Of a stretch of 64,000 nt of DNA, positions 12,251-24,900 are shown piece after piece. The translations under genes were made by a program, and so were the position numbers. Below the pieces are notes generated by a model. The model was not told the DNA's origin. It searched no databases and saw only the letters and a list, made by a program, of their open reading frames with translations. Source of the stretch: Numida meleagris (taxonomy: Eukaryota; Chordata; Aves; Galliformes; Numididae); the NCBI RefSeq assembly GCF_002078875.1, contig NC_034438.1:64811276-64875275 (forward strand), in the 5' to 3' direction. Numbering within the stretch: the first letter of the stretch is position 1; each line of letters opens with the position of its first letter.

Positions 12251-12604
12251 GTGTGCAGTTATTGAAAACTGGCAACCTCCATAGCTGTTCAAAAGTGCAC
12301 AGCCCTATTATCAGTTACTAATGAATGCCCAGGCATGCAGACAGGTATGTAGTGCAAGTTGGGTGGTTCTCCTCATACAGGACTGCTTTCAATTAGATCA
12401 TTGTGTAAAATGATGCTGTGCTGGCCTGAGGAAGAGAGAAATCTTTTCCTTTAGCTCTGTGATGCATCTAATAGTGGAAGTCTGCAGAAAGACATTTGTT
12501 TCCCTCATGCAAAAAAATGCCCTCCAGACATCAAAACAGCTTTGCTAACTGTAAATTGCAAGTATACTTAAATTTTTTTTTATTAGGTGTACAAACCAAA
12601 TAGA
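12251..12604. other. Non-coding spacer
   Basis: No element recognised between two CR1 tails. A run of nine T is present near 12571-12580. Confidence 0.4.
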
Positions 12605-12637
12605 AATCATAGAATGGCCTGGGTTGGAAAGGACCTA
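12605..12637 (-). mobile_element. Very short CR1 3' tail
   Basis: ATCATAGAATGGCCTGGG followed by TTGGAAAGGACCT is the last ~33 bp of a CR1 on the minus strand. Only the tail was copied or retained. It lies about 65 bp before an LTR. Confidence 0.7.
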
Positions 12638-12701
12638 ATAATAAAGAATAAGAATAAAAACCTACTTATATATTCTTAACTCAGAAAACTGTGCAACCTC
12701 T

Positions 12702-13209
12702 TGTCATGGTTTTGTGATTTTTGGTTATTGGTATTCCACATCATAACATCATGTAGTGGATATACCTGGTTCTCAGAAGAGAAGGACTACTACAGTCCCC
12801 ACGGCACTTTGCTCCTTTGTTACCATTTTCCAGCTGGAGGGAAAAGATAAAAGTTCACAGTATAAAAACTTGCAGATCACGAGACCTCATCCCTTTTTTC
12901 CGCCGTCTCTCATCTTGGCAGCACCTCGCTCTCCAGCCGTCTTATCGTCGGATTTTTGGGACATTCTCTCTCTGTATTGGATTTATCAGCTTAAATTGTA
13001 ATTATATTGTATTATAGTGTGTTGTTTTGCATTTTTGCATACTTATTTAGTAAATTAGTTTGTTTCTCCTCAGATTGTTGCCACTGTTCTTTGCTCTCAG
13101 GGCCATCTCCTTACCCTTTTCCCCTTTTCCCTTTTCCCGGGGCGTGGACCCGTGGATCCCCCGTCCCCTTCGTCACGGAACCAGGCTGAACGCCCGTAAA
13201 CCGTTGACA
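12702..13209 (+). mobile_element. Solo LTR (family B), plus orientation
   Basis: The segment begins TGTCATGGTTTTGTGATTTT and ends CCGTTGACA. It is co-linear, at roughly 90 percent identity by eye, with the inverted copy at 13747-14253. A TATA-like AGTATAAAAAC lies near 12859. The flanking pentamers, CCTCT and TTAGG, do not match, so no target duplication can be seen. That fits an old insertion or a recombinant between two proviruses. No gag-pol-env sequence adjoins it. Confidence 0.85.
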
Positions 13210-13741
13210 TTAGGACAACACAGATGAAAGCATGTCCTTTTGTAACTGGTTCCCATCATCTTTTCAATAGCACCTTTAAAAAGCCATACACAGACCTCTG
13301 TGGAAATCATTCTGTCTGAAAATGTACTTTACTGATGCAACAGCAGCTATAGATCACTGATCTTTTTCTCCAACTGGTTGTTTTTCAGGGTGGAGAAAAG
13401 CCAAGCAGGGCAGAGCCTGGCCTGCTGGCACTCATTCAGTTCTAAGGTTGTCTTTCAGACCAGTAGTCCAGTTACTGATTTTCTTTGGTCTTTGTTGTTA
13501 TTTCTTTTCGTTTCCTTTTCCATGCTGGGCCCTGACAACTTTTGGAAAAACTTATAATCTGGTTCTAATGGAGAGTGACATCAAATTCTGAACACAAAAA
13601 CCTTTATTGATACTGACTCTCTGCTATCAGATAACTGAATGAACAGCAGCACGATTTCTCTGAGATGAACAGGAAAGACAACATTTGTTTTTCTTGGGGA
13701 AACTTTTTCTAGCTAATACAAAAAATCTATAAATTATATGA
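13210..13741. other. Unique spacer between two inverted LTRs
   Basis: The 532 bp between the inverted LTRs shows no retroviral coding sequence, primer-binding site or polypurine tract that I can recognise. The LTRs are therefore not the two ends of one provirus. Confidence 0.5.
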
Positions 13742-13746
13742 ACTCT

Positions 13747-14253
13747 TGTCAATGGTTTATGGGTGTTTGGCTCGGTTCCGTGACGAATGGGATGGGGGAC
13801 CCACGGACCCACGCCCCGGGAAAAGGGAAAAGCGTAAGGAGATAGGCCTGAGAGCAAAGAACAGTGGCAACAATCTGAGGAGAAACAAACTAATTTACTA
13901 AATAAGTATGCAAAAATGCAAAACAACACACTATAATACAATATAATTACAATTTAAGCTGATAAATCCAATACAGAGAGAGAGAATGTCCCAAAATCAA
14001 GGTAGGCCTTACTCTACTACCAACGATAAGACGGCTGGAGAGCGAGGTGCTGCCAGGTCGAGAGACAGGTGGAAAAAGGGATGAGGTCTCATGATCTGCA
14101 AGTTTTTATCTTTTCCATCTGGCTGGAAATGGTAACAGAGGAGCAAAGTACCCTGGGGAATGTAGTAGTCCTTCTCTTCTGAGAATCAGGTACATCCACT
14201 ACATGATGTTATGATGTGGAATACCAATAACTGAAAATCACAAAACCATGACA
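13747..14253 (-). mobile_element. Solo LTR (family B), minus orientation
   Basis: On the minus strand it starts TGTCATGGTTTTGTGATTTT and ends CCATTGACA. It is flanked by a perfect 5-bp target duplication, ACTCT, at 13742-13746 and 14254-14258. Compared with the plus-oriented copy it carries a short extra segment (about 20 bp) near 14000-14022. The remaining sequence aligns throughout. It is a solo LTR that inserted independently of its neighbour. Confidence 0.9.
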
Positions 14254-14258
14254 ACTCT

Positions 14259-17200
14259 ATATTAAGGAATCAAAGGAAAAAAAAATAGCATATGTTGAGA
14301 AATCGTAGGAAATGTTTATGGCATCGTAAAACAAAATTTCCAGAATTGGAAGGCTTTATGCACTGATAAGGATATAGAGAAGAGAAGCTATGAAATACAT
14401 GAAGGAGCTCTGTGCTGGAACATTTACCGGCTGGCTATATATCCATTTAGGATCAGATCTGAGAGGAGAACAGTTATTTTCTTAGCAGGGAGCATCAGAC
14501 AAAAGTAACTGACAAAGCAAGGTGTTTAAAAGCTTTCTCCAACTGAGCCCAAATTCCTCCCTTTAAACCTTCAGCATCATTTCTTCGAGGAAATGTAATC
14601 ACTACACCAAATCCCTTTCATCAGCACGCTCAGTGGAAACCTGCCTTCTCAACCACCACCCACTCTACAGGAGATGTCACACTGACCAACAGCTTTGTTT
14701 TTCAAAACATCCTCCCAGAAAGATCCTCCTAACAACTCACTCTCTTGCCCAGCTCCCAGGAAGGCAGAATGATCTTCTCCCCATCATTAGGTAGTTCTCC
14801 CCAGATGTGAGAAAAGCAATTGCTCCCCGACTGGGCCAAGCACAGCAGTTCTTCCCGGGCCAGTTGTTTTGTGATGGGTCTTGCCTAAACGCCATACATC
14901 TTCCTGGATATCAGATAATCTCTACTCAGAAAGGGGAATGACACTTTGAAAAAGAGTATTCGGCTAAAACCTTAGGTCTCCAAGCAGGCATAGAAAAAAA
15001 CAAAAGGAATCACAAACACATCTGATCTGTAAGGATAATGTCTTGTGATTGAAAGGCAGACAAGAAAAAATGTAGATGTTATTTTCATGTAATATTTTTC
15101 ATTATTTTCCAATTACAAATAGAAGATCTCTTTTCTAGGCTTTTTCGTATGTATCATCACCCCTACAGCAGAACTGCATTTCTGTTGTCAAATGGATGTT
15201 TCTGATTTGCTGAATAGGCATTTTCTTATATGTTTGCCTTTTTCTGCCTTCATAATTAATTTGCTGCCACAGGCTAGATTGAACAGAGACAGGTTTGAAT
15301 ATTTTGCACTTGGCTTTAACCTAGCAAGCTACCTAAAAATATGCACACAATGAAATTTTTGATCAGTCTCTTTGAATTAGAGCTTACATGGCTATACTGG
15401 AACAAGAATTTCATATCCTTATTGATACTAAGAATATGGTTCCTCCAGTCAGTGTTGATTATTCTGCTTGATGAACAAGGTGAATATATGAATATGAATA
15501 TTTCCATCATCCTATATAGATTAAACCCAACATTTCAGAAGTGAATGGAGATTTTGGCTGCAGAATGCGAAACAGTTTAAGAAGCCTGATTTCTTTAAAT
15601 TATAAAACACCAGCCTCTGGAAAACAAAGTCCTTTGAAATTAACAGACTGACATAATGAATTACTTCTAAAAAAGGTGATCTGACCGTGCTAACAATACT
15701 AGACCTGTCATCTCAAGCAGTTTATACTAACATTATTTGTTTTGTTATGCAGTTCACATTACAAAGTACGGTTTTATTGACTCTGTACACATTGTCAATC
15801 AGCAAATGAAATCATTCTACAATTTCATACTAGATAAACAGCTCTCACAAGTACATTTATAAATTACTTTTATGTCCAGTTATACTTCTGCAGACAAACA
15901 GGAAAATGCTACAGTAACTCAGCAGCTGCAGAGCTGATTATAAGGGTGGTTTTTAGGACAGAAAATACCAAGACTGAGAGCAAGGCAAGGGAGCATGCTT
16001 TCAGAACTCATTATCTTGCTCTGATATGTGATATATGTAAGAGAAAATTTAAATCTAGCTTTATGAGCAGCAAAGGTCTGAAATTTAAAGAAGCACTAAG
16101 GGTACCACTGAGCCAAGATGCGTCTCTAAAACATTGCATTGTAAACCTAGCACAGTTATTTTCAGTATTGCTTATGGCAATGCAGAAGTTACCAGTCCTT
16201 GCTTCAGTGCTGTGTGAACATACCTAGGCCATGGGACAAATGATAAGTTATGCTGTGGTTGAAACAGCTGAAGAAGGAGACTAAAGTGGTTGTTTATGGG
16301 TCAGTCTTGGAGCTGACTCCCCTGGAAGGTGTCTGCCTCAGGCACAGAGTGGCCATTTCCCTGCAGGTTGGGCTTGGAAACAACTCACCAGGGACAAGGA
16401 ACAATTGGCATGGAGAAGGCAAACATCTTCCTTCCCCTGCTTGTGGAGGAAAATGTCTTCCTCAGACCATCTTGGTAGGCCAGGCAGCGTGCCTGGGAAC
16501 CTGGCTGTGAATCAGTGTTTGCAGGGCTCTTCAAGGCCTCTTTCTGACCATAACAGGTCAGGAGAGCTCAGCAAGCTCTGCAAGTCCTTATCATAGCCAT
16601 AGCACAGTGCAGCTTCTAAATACAAAGATTTCATGCTGCTAAGCTTATTATACTTCACTACTGCCAATAATCACAGTTAATCATGTCATATTTATATAGT
16701 TGATGTACACTGCCAAATTTAAACAAACAAAGCTGACATGATTATATCTGTTTTTGCCATGTGTCAGCTATCTGACTTGCAGGCTACAGACTATATAAGC
16801 TATTAAAGATCACAACATATATACTTCATACAGCCACAGCTCTGTTCCTCGCAGGGTAACACCTGTTCACATTTTTTTCCCCCTTTAACACTGACGTTGT
16901 ATTGTTGATCTCTTACTATCATCATGCCATCAGCACTGCAAAAGATAGCAGCTAGATGATTTCAGTAGTATATTTTCCATTCCCATCCAGAGGGAAAGAA
17001 AAAAAATGCATGCCATCCTGAGATTTTACTCCACTTGGGCTGGTGTTGTGCATATTCTCCAGCTGCAAGAAGAAAGTGGCAAGTCAGGAGTGAGTCTTAG
17101 CAGAAGGAGTACTGGAGAGTGAACTTTGGGTTGGGGAGGAGATTATGTATTTACTAGTTTCTGAGCTGGATAACAATAAGTTTTAACTACCTAAGCAACT

Positions 17201-19005
17201 GTGTATATGAGAAATTTCACGTACAGCCATCAACACTTTCCCGATCACAGAACCTGTCATAAAATAGAAGAGTCTGCACTGATTTACAGCAGCTAAATTT
17301 TTCCCTAGGAATGCAGTTTTACTGGTAACTTTCTATTGATCATGTTTCAGAGAAAAGCCCAGAAATCAAAGACAAATCACTACCAAGTTTTTGAACCAGT
17401 ATTTTACTATTTTTTTCAAACTGACGTCATAAGACTTTTCTTTGCTGTTGTTGATACAGCTATAGCCAGGATTACATTTTATATGCTTCCTTTACTTTCA
17501 TACTAAAACATACTCAAATTTGCATCACTTTTCCTTATTCTCTTCTTGTTATGCTTCATACATGAGAAATGAGGCTCAAATATTTTCCACTGGTGTATTT
17601 TTCCATTTCTCACTGATCAATCTGTGACTGCACTTTTTAAACTTTCTTATCAGGATGCAGAAATTGTAATAGAAAAAAATCATTAATCTTTCATCTAGTC
17701 AATTACTCATACTGTTCATCTGCATGTCATCTGTTCACATTACAGCATGGAAGCATATCCATAGAAGCAGCATGCCACCTCTCCGGTGCATGCCCAGAGG
17801 TAAGCAAGTAGGTACTGTTTTAACCATGAAGACACAGTTTTGGACAAGAGAAGTTAATCTTTTTGCTGAAGCCTGTGAATGGCATATCCTTAGTTTAAAA
17901 ATTCAGGTAATAACAAAATGTCTGACTGTATGGCAAATGTTATCTAAACTCACACTACATGTGTTTTCAGTGAGAAAATAACCATTTTGTTAAAAGTGTG
18001 ATTACAATATGTCACCTTTATCCACATACTCTGTTTTCATATTTATTGTGTGATCATTTGTCTCTTCTCCTTACCTGCCATTTTCTGTCTGATACCCAGA
18101 TTATCAAATATTTTGAAAGCAAAATGTCCATACCATCTGTCTCGACCAATTCAATGCAATGAAACCTTGTTTGAGTTGGAAATACTGCATACGTCTAGTC
18201 AAATACTTGACCTTGCAACAAGATGGTAAAAGGACATTATCAGTTAAGACAGGGATGAGATGTACACTTAACTAACAAAACTACAGTTCCAGCTTCCCTT
18301 AAGAGAACTTACAACAAGAAAGAGATGAGGTGTAGATGAAATCCATAGCAGATGTGAATTTTCCAGAGATTACCTACAATGTCTTGTAATGTTTCAATAA
18401 GAAAAAAAAGCAATGCTGGTATCTGTCCTTTATTAGCAGATGTTATGCCAAATCTAAACTTTAGCCAAAGAAGGACAATGAAGGCGTTAAATTGAATCGC
18501 TTCTGACCACGAACTGTTCAGTACCTTCATAACCTGTTTCCTAACTGCAGTATGATTAGAAATAGCAATGCCATGCACACATATATTCCTTGCCTTTAGT
18601 AGGAACTGCTGAACACCACTACACCAATACCAAGCAATTGACAATATTAATTCTGATGGCTGTGTATTTGAGAGAGGGAAGCTTTTTATGTTCACATGGC
18701 TTTCTACCTTGCCACGTTAGCAAAACAATGCTCACATTTTATCAACCAATGATTTTGTTGGACCGTTTTTCTTTACGTGACCTTTTTGCAGGTAATGATG
18801 TAAGTTCCAGACTGAAAAGCCTTGTTCCTTTTTCTCATCCTGCTCAGTTACTTGCAAGGCAGAGGGTGTTGTGTAGACTGAAAACTGGATCCAAAGCTCA
18901 GTGAAGTTAGACTTTGGTCTAAACATAGGGTATTCGGATGAGTCTGGCAATTAGAAGTCAGGCCTCGTAGTCTGTTCTGGCTTGAAATTCTGTGAAACTG
19001 AGATA
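14259..19005. other. Non-coding unique sequence, with one candidate exon
   Basis: No transposon recognised. The region is AT-rich. A 54-bp segment at 17746-17799 has good splice signals and is listed separately, and an overlapping acceptor/donor occurs at 18791/18792. Other open frames have no signature. Confidence 0.4.
17746..17799 (+). other. Candidate small exon (54 bp)
   Basis: A pyrimidine-containing acceptor (CTGTTCACATTACAG) precedes the segment and a strong donor (CCAGAG then GTAAGC) follows it. The 54 bp are 18 codons, open in one phase as HGSISIEAACHLSGACPE. I do not recognise the peptide. It could be a small coding exon, a lncRNA exon or chance. Confidence 0.22.
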
Positions 19006-19401
19006 ACAGAATCATATAACGGCTTGGGTTGGAAGGGACCTTAAAGATCATATAGTTCTAACTCCTCTGCTGTGTGCAGGGTTATCACCCACCAGACCAG
19101 GCTGCCCAGGGCGCCATCCAATCTGGCCTTGATCACTTCCAGAGATGGGACATTCCACAGCTTCTCTGGGCAGCCTATGCCAGTGCCTCACCACTCTCTA
19201 GGTACAGAATTTCCTCCTAACATCTAATCTAAATCTCCCTTATTTTAGTTTAAAGCCATTCCTTCTTGTCCCATTACTATCAGACCATCCAAAAAGTCTG
19301 TCTCCCTTCTGATTATAAGCTTCTTTTAAGTACTGGAAGGACACAATGAGGTATCCCTGGAGCCTTCTCTTCTCCAGGCTGAACACGCCCACTTTTTTCA
19401 G

Positions 19402-20035
19402 TCAGTATTCATAGAAGAGGTGTTCCAGCCCTCTGATCATCTTCATGGCCCTCCTCTGAACACACTCTAACAGCCCCACATCTTTCTTGTGCTGGATGCA
19501 ATACTGCAGGTGGGACCTCACAAAGGCAAAGTAGAGGGAGAACAAACCCCTCCCTCTCCCAGCTGCCCACCCTTTTGTTGATGCAGCCCAGGACACTGTT
19601 GGCTTTCTGGGCTGCAGGTGCACACTGCTGGCCCATGTCCAGCTTTCTGCCCAAAAGAACCTTCACATCCCTCTCCACGGGGCTGCTGTCAGTGAATTTT
19701 TCTCCCAATCTGTACATCTGGGATTATCTTGGCTCAAGTGCAACACCTTGAATTTAGACTTGTTGAACCTCATTCAGTTCATGTGGGCCCACTTCTCAAG
19801 CTTGTCCAGGTCCCTTTGGGTGGCATCCCTTCCTTCTGTAATATCAATATGCACTACTCAGCCTGGTGTCATCTGCAAACTTGCTGAAGGTGCACTCAAT
19901 CCTACTATGTAGGTCTTTGATAAAGATGTTAAAGACCACTGATAGCAGGATGGACCCCTGAGGGACACTGCTCAACACTGACCTCAACCTGGACATAGTG
20001 CCGTTGATCACAGCATTCTGGCTGTGACCATCCAA
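19402..20035 (-). pseudogene. CR1 ORF2 remnant: reverse transcriptase
   Basis: Overlapping minus-strand frames carry the reverse-transcriptase palm (CTFSKFADDTRLSSAY, with the catalytic Asp pair kept) and the later [20 protein letters not shown] motif. The pieces lie in different frames (19402-19623, 19409-19717, 19844-20035), so several frameshifts separate them. It is a dead copy. Confidence 0.8.
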
Positions 20036-20946
20036 CCAATTCCTTATGCACCAAACAGATCACCCTTCAAATCCATCTCCAATTTAGAGATAGGATGTGG
20101 TGTGGGATCATGTCAAAGGCACTGGAGAAGTCTAGTTAGATGACATCAGTTGCTCTTCCTTTGTCCACTGATGCTGCCACTACATCACAGAAAGCCACCC
20201 AATTGGTCAGGCATGATCTGCCCTTGGTGAAGCAGCGCTGGCTATCTCAGATCACCTCCTCATCTTGCATGTGTCTTAACATAGCTTCCAGGAAGATCTC
20301 TTCCATGATCTTCCCAGGCACAAAGGTGAAGCTCACTGGCCTATAGTTTCCTGGATCTCCCTTTCTCTCTTTCTTAAGAGTGGGAGTGATGTGACTTTAC
20401 CTAGCAGACATGACTTTTCCAATATGATGCACAGTGACTTGCAACTACATGAGCCAGTTCCTTCAGGACCTTAGTATACATGTCATCCAACTGCATAGAC
20501 TTGTACACATTCAAGATCATAAGGTGGTCTCAAACTTGCTTTTTGCTTACAGCGGGAGGGATTTTGCCCTGTCTTCCACTCTCACCTAGAGGTTCAGCAG
20601 CTTAAGAGATATGGGAAGTCTGGCTGCCAGTGACAAAGAACTTGTTGAGTATCAGCCTTCTCCATGTCTCTTGTCAGTTCTCTTTTCTCATTTATCAGAG
20701 GGGGTATGGCATCCCTGTATTCTTCCCAGGACACATATCTCTGCTTCCACTGCTTGTGCATTATTTTCTCTCTCTGTTTGACCAGCAGGTCCTTGTTCAG
20801 CTATTCCAGTTTTCTGTCTTCTTTGCTTGAATTACTACACTAGGGAAAGGAGAGTTCTTGTGCTCTCAAAAAGGTGTCCTTGAAGAGATGCCAGTTCTGC
20901 TCTGTTCCTTTGTCCACAAAGATAGCTTCCCTCAACCAACAGTACC

Positions 20947-21477
20947 TTAAACAGTTGAAAGTTTGTTCTTCTGAAATTCAGGGTCCTGACTGCTCTTAGC
21001 CAGGCCCATATGCCTTGAGATCACGAACTCAATCAGTATGGGTGCTACAGCCCATAATGCCCCCAGTCTTAACTTCTTTAATGACTTCCTCTTGTCAGTT
21101 TGTCTAATACCTGGACCAAGTACCTTCAACATGCCAGAAGTCTCTGGGATTGCTTGCAGCCTGTCACATTGTTTTCCTAGCAGAAATCCAGGTGGCTGAA
21201 ATCTTCCATCAGGCCTGTAAGCACAACACTTCTTGTAGCTGAAGAATGAAGGCCTCATCAACAATTCTTGATCAGATGGCCTGTAGTAGATCCCAACTAC
21301 CAGATGTCCTTTACTGGTGCAGTCCCAAATTTTTATCCATAAGCTCTCAACATGTTTGTGGCTTTTTATCAGAGTCAACTTTTCACAGTCTATCAGTTTC
21401 TTAACATAGAGGGCAACTTCTCCACATCTTGTTCCCTGCTTATCTTTTCTAAAGAGCCTGTAATCCTTGATCGTCAT
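20947..21477 (-). pseudogene. CR1 ORF2 remnant: endonuclease domain
   Basis: A 176-codon minus-strand frame covers part of the CR1 apurinic-like endonuclease: DYRLFRKDKQGTRCGEVALY, then HLVVGIYYRPSDQELLMRPS, then the region leading to LIEFVISRHMGLAKS. The stretch that normally contains GDFN is scrambled by a frameshift near 21190-21240, and the SDH catalytic motif is not readable. The apparent start codon lies inside the domain. Confidence 0.78.
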
Positions 21478-21950
21478 GCTTCAGTTGTGCGATTCCTGCA
21501 CATTTCCATGATGGCAATTAAGACATAGTTTTCTAATTGCACCATGACTCCCAGCTCCTCCTGCTTATTTGCCAAGCTGGGTGCACTGGTGTAGAAGCAC
21601 TTCAGCTGTGCTATCAGCCACGTTATCTTCTAGGAGGAGCCCTCTCACATTTCCTTAGGACAAAGCTGAGTGTTCCCTGGCTCTTCTCTGTTACTCAGAA
21701 GTCTATCCTCTTCCTCTGTCAAATGTAGTTTAAAGATCTGCTAATAAATCCAGTCAGCTTGCTGCCTAGCACACTCAGAAGAACACTACCTGCACTCCTG
21801 ATCCCTTCAACGTCCTTCTAAGATAGTGAGGTGTTGGTTTATTTGGCAGTACAGGATGTGATACTGCTCTAGTGGAGAGATCAAGAAAGCTTCTGTACAA
21901 GCTTGCTGCTGCCAATCCTACTTACTGCTGCCACAACCCATCTGGAGCCT

Positions 21951-24900
21951 TCTCACTGAAGATTTGTGTTTTTATTGGAATATGACTCATGCAATAGAAA
22001 ATGGCTTAGATACGTAAATATATATTCATGCTGCAATAACTGCAGTCTAAACTCTTTGTTTCCTAGAACAGCCAAATAGTTTGTTGGTTTGTTGGTTATG
22101 TGTTTGTTTGTTTGTTTGTTTTCACTCCTGAGAGTCCCAGAGACCCTTGAAATTTACTTACGCTACATGCAGTGCTATTTCTGACTCTTGGCCAGTTGTG
22201 ATGTCCCAGATAACAGCACAGAAATGTAGGAGAATTTTGACCAAGGCACATGACCAGTTATTTTGCACATGTGCTAGAGCTTCAGAATAGATACTGTAAT
22301 TCTCTGTAAAGCCACTATGCTCTTATTGCTCAAGAACTAGATTATCTGTATTAGGAAGGGCAGAACAACATCAGACCTGTTGAAAAAGAAAAGTGGGCTC
22401 CATCAGCTGACAAAATCACTGTCTCTTTCAGGAACCTCTTGTTTCAAAAACAGTGCCAGTAGTGTGGGAACAAGAGTAAAACATCAGAGCAGTCAGTTCT
22501 TGTTATTCTTGCTGTTGTCACGCTATGTCAGTAGGACGTGACATCCAGCTCCATATCAGGAAAGCGCTGCCTTGGCCAAGTCAGCTAGTCTTTTCTGAGG
22601 ATATTTTGGCTGGATGAGAGCTAGAGTTTATAGATTTAATATGGGGTTTATTTCAAGTACACTCAGGCAGAAATGTCATATCTCTCAAATCTCAGTGGAC
22701 TGAAGAATAGTTCCCTGGCAACCTCAGAGGAATGAACTGGAAAAACCAAGGTCCAGCAGGAATGGAGCTTGTGCTGGCCCTACACAAAGAAAATGTGCTT
22801 CACTTAGGTGAAGCAGGGTAGGCAATTTTGTGAAGGATTGGTTGATATTGTAGTATGGCAATGGAAAGTGGAATTGTTGACTTTGCCTTAAATGAATTGC
22901 ATACTACTAATTGACTGAGAAACTTTTTTAAAAAATAAGGTGAAATATTTCTACTGGCAGTTTATTGTTTGCTCTGGTACAATGCCTTGTATGTTTAATG
23001 GTGACTGGAGAAAAGTTACTAAGATCATTCATTTGTTTATGTTGATAATATGAGGACTTTGTTTTATTTTCGTGGGGTTGTAGATGAATGTAGAACACAA
23101 CCAAATAATCATTGCTAGGGAACACACATAAAGTTCACACAGGCTCAAAGACTTCATAATGGTATTCAGCAATACTGAAACAACAACAAAAAAATCCAAT
23201 TTTCTAAGGATTATTAATTACATCTTCTTTAACTGTGCATTTTTATGTATCTTCTGTGTCACAGACTGTACAGAGAATGAAGCACCACTGTAGCTGATCC
23301 TTCACAAACTGAATGGTCTTTGTAACAAGGATTTTGTCACTTTACAGAAAGAAAAAGAGAGATTTCCATATTCTATTTTTGAAATTGTCATCACATTTTC
23401 CTAGCAAAGCAAAAGGTGAATTACTCTAGAAAAAAAGAATAAAATGTATTTGTCCAGTAATATATTTATGTATACATGGGAAAAGTTGATAAAGATGCAG
23501 TAAAACCTGTCAAAGGTTATGCTACAAAGGGAAACCTGAAAACTGGCTGGTAAGCACAGACATAGTTTCTTAGAAATACATGCATTTAATAGAAAAATAT
23601 AATAGAAGTCAGTGATTCACAATAATCAAATGCTTTTTTCTTTATTGAATACACTTGCCTAATTATTGTTAAAGTAAAAAGAAAATAAAAGACAATCTCC
23701 AAAATCTTTTCTTTGCTGTCAGGATCCCAGAAGGAATTACAAAATTTTTCAAGCAGAAGTTGCTTTGCAATTAATGTTATTAAACATTTGCTTTCAAGCA
23801 TTCATCCATATATTACCTGCACATTTTCTACACATTTTATTTCCTGAACATCAGTGGAGTTTCTAAGGCAGAAAGAAGCAATTAAAAATCTTCCTATGAT
23901 GTGTACTTAGGCATATCCAAAATACTCTCAGACTTGAATTTTACACTCTGTAGTGGCAAGACTGAAAAAAGCAAGCTGTAAAACGAAACAAGCTCCAGAC
24001 CAGAGGCTTCTATGTCCTCAAATCTCACATTGTTGGAATTCAGTTTTGTGAAGATGGGAGAGTTCTATAGCCATTAACAGCACGCTGAATTATCCCATTA
24101 GGTTAAAGTGAAGAAATACGACCTGTTATGCTTCTATTTTCATTATGTTCTTCCTTATGCCTAGAAGGATGATCTGTGAGCCGCAGAAATACCAGCATAT
24201 ATAAGCTTTAACAAATAGTAGCAAATAAAGAGTTTTGTGAAGACCTAAGAAAGATTTAATGACAATTTCTCTTCTAAATAAGAATCAGGTTTCTGTTTCC
24301 ATGTCACCAGGATATCTGAATGGTGGGTTTTTGGTGTTGATCTACGGATAGCATTGAAGCATCCCAAGATCTCAGTATCAAGGCTGCTGTTTTTGAATAG
24401 TGTTGATCAATAATCATTATCAACAGTCCTCTCTACTATGATTTATGAAAAAATCACAAACAGGTTGAGGTACAGCTACTGTTTCCTGCCAAGATGTGAA
24501 GGCACAAAAACTTGGCATCAGCTGTTTGTGGCAGGAAAAAAGTCTTGCATTAGTCCTAATGTGAAAAGAAAGGGAGATTGCTGAGGCTTCCTGGGCCATT
24601 CTCCTGCCCAGTTCCCATTACTGTTAATAGAATAAATTGTATTTTAATGTCTTATTTGGCACCAAAAATCTTAACAAATAATTATTTCAACCTTAGGAGG
24701 CATATCTGAACGTCTTTACATTGTACTGTGACAGCACGTCTGATTAATTGCTATTATTCTGTGTTGTCTGCCTCTTTTCTAAAGACTGGTCACATACAGT
24801 TTTACATCCTCAGTTCTTCTGAAGCACTGCTTTTCAAGGATCTTGAAACTTGCGAAGTAAAACTGAACCTTCCCGAATTTATTATTCAAAATAATTTACT

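Larger units (their letters stand above)
19006..21950 (-). mobile_element. CR1 LINE, long decayed copy (ORF1 remnant to 3' tail)
   Basis: The 3' tail begins at 19006 (ACAGAATCATATAACGGCTT on the plus strand). The body runs on the minus strand for nearly 3 kb: 3' untranslated region, ORF2 reverse transcriptase (19400-20600), linker, and endonuclease (20950-21600). Beyond that, about 21740-21850 still shows a collapsed ORF1 end, read as LKGSGVQVVFF and GLISRSLNYI, which match the esterase domain end of the copy at 52-57 kb. ORF1 is therefore heavily deleted. The 5' boundary near 21950 is approximate. Stops and frameshifts occur throughout. Confidence 0.85.

Noticed and set aside
13007..13941. 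Identical N-terminal peptides on plus (13007) and minus (13941) strands
   Set aside because: They are the same part of the two inverted LTRs, not duplicated genes.
12702..14253. A single provirus bounded by the two family-B LTRs
   Set aside because: The LTRs are in opposite orientation and the sequence between them shows no retroviral genes.
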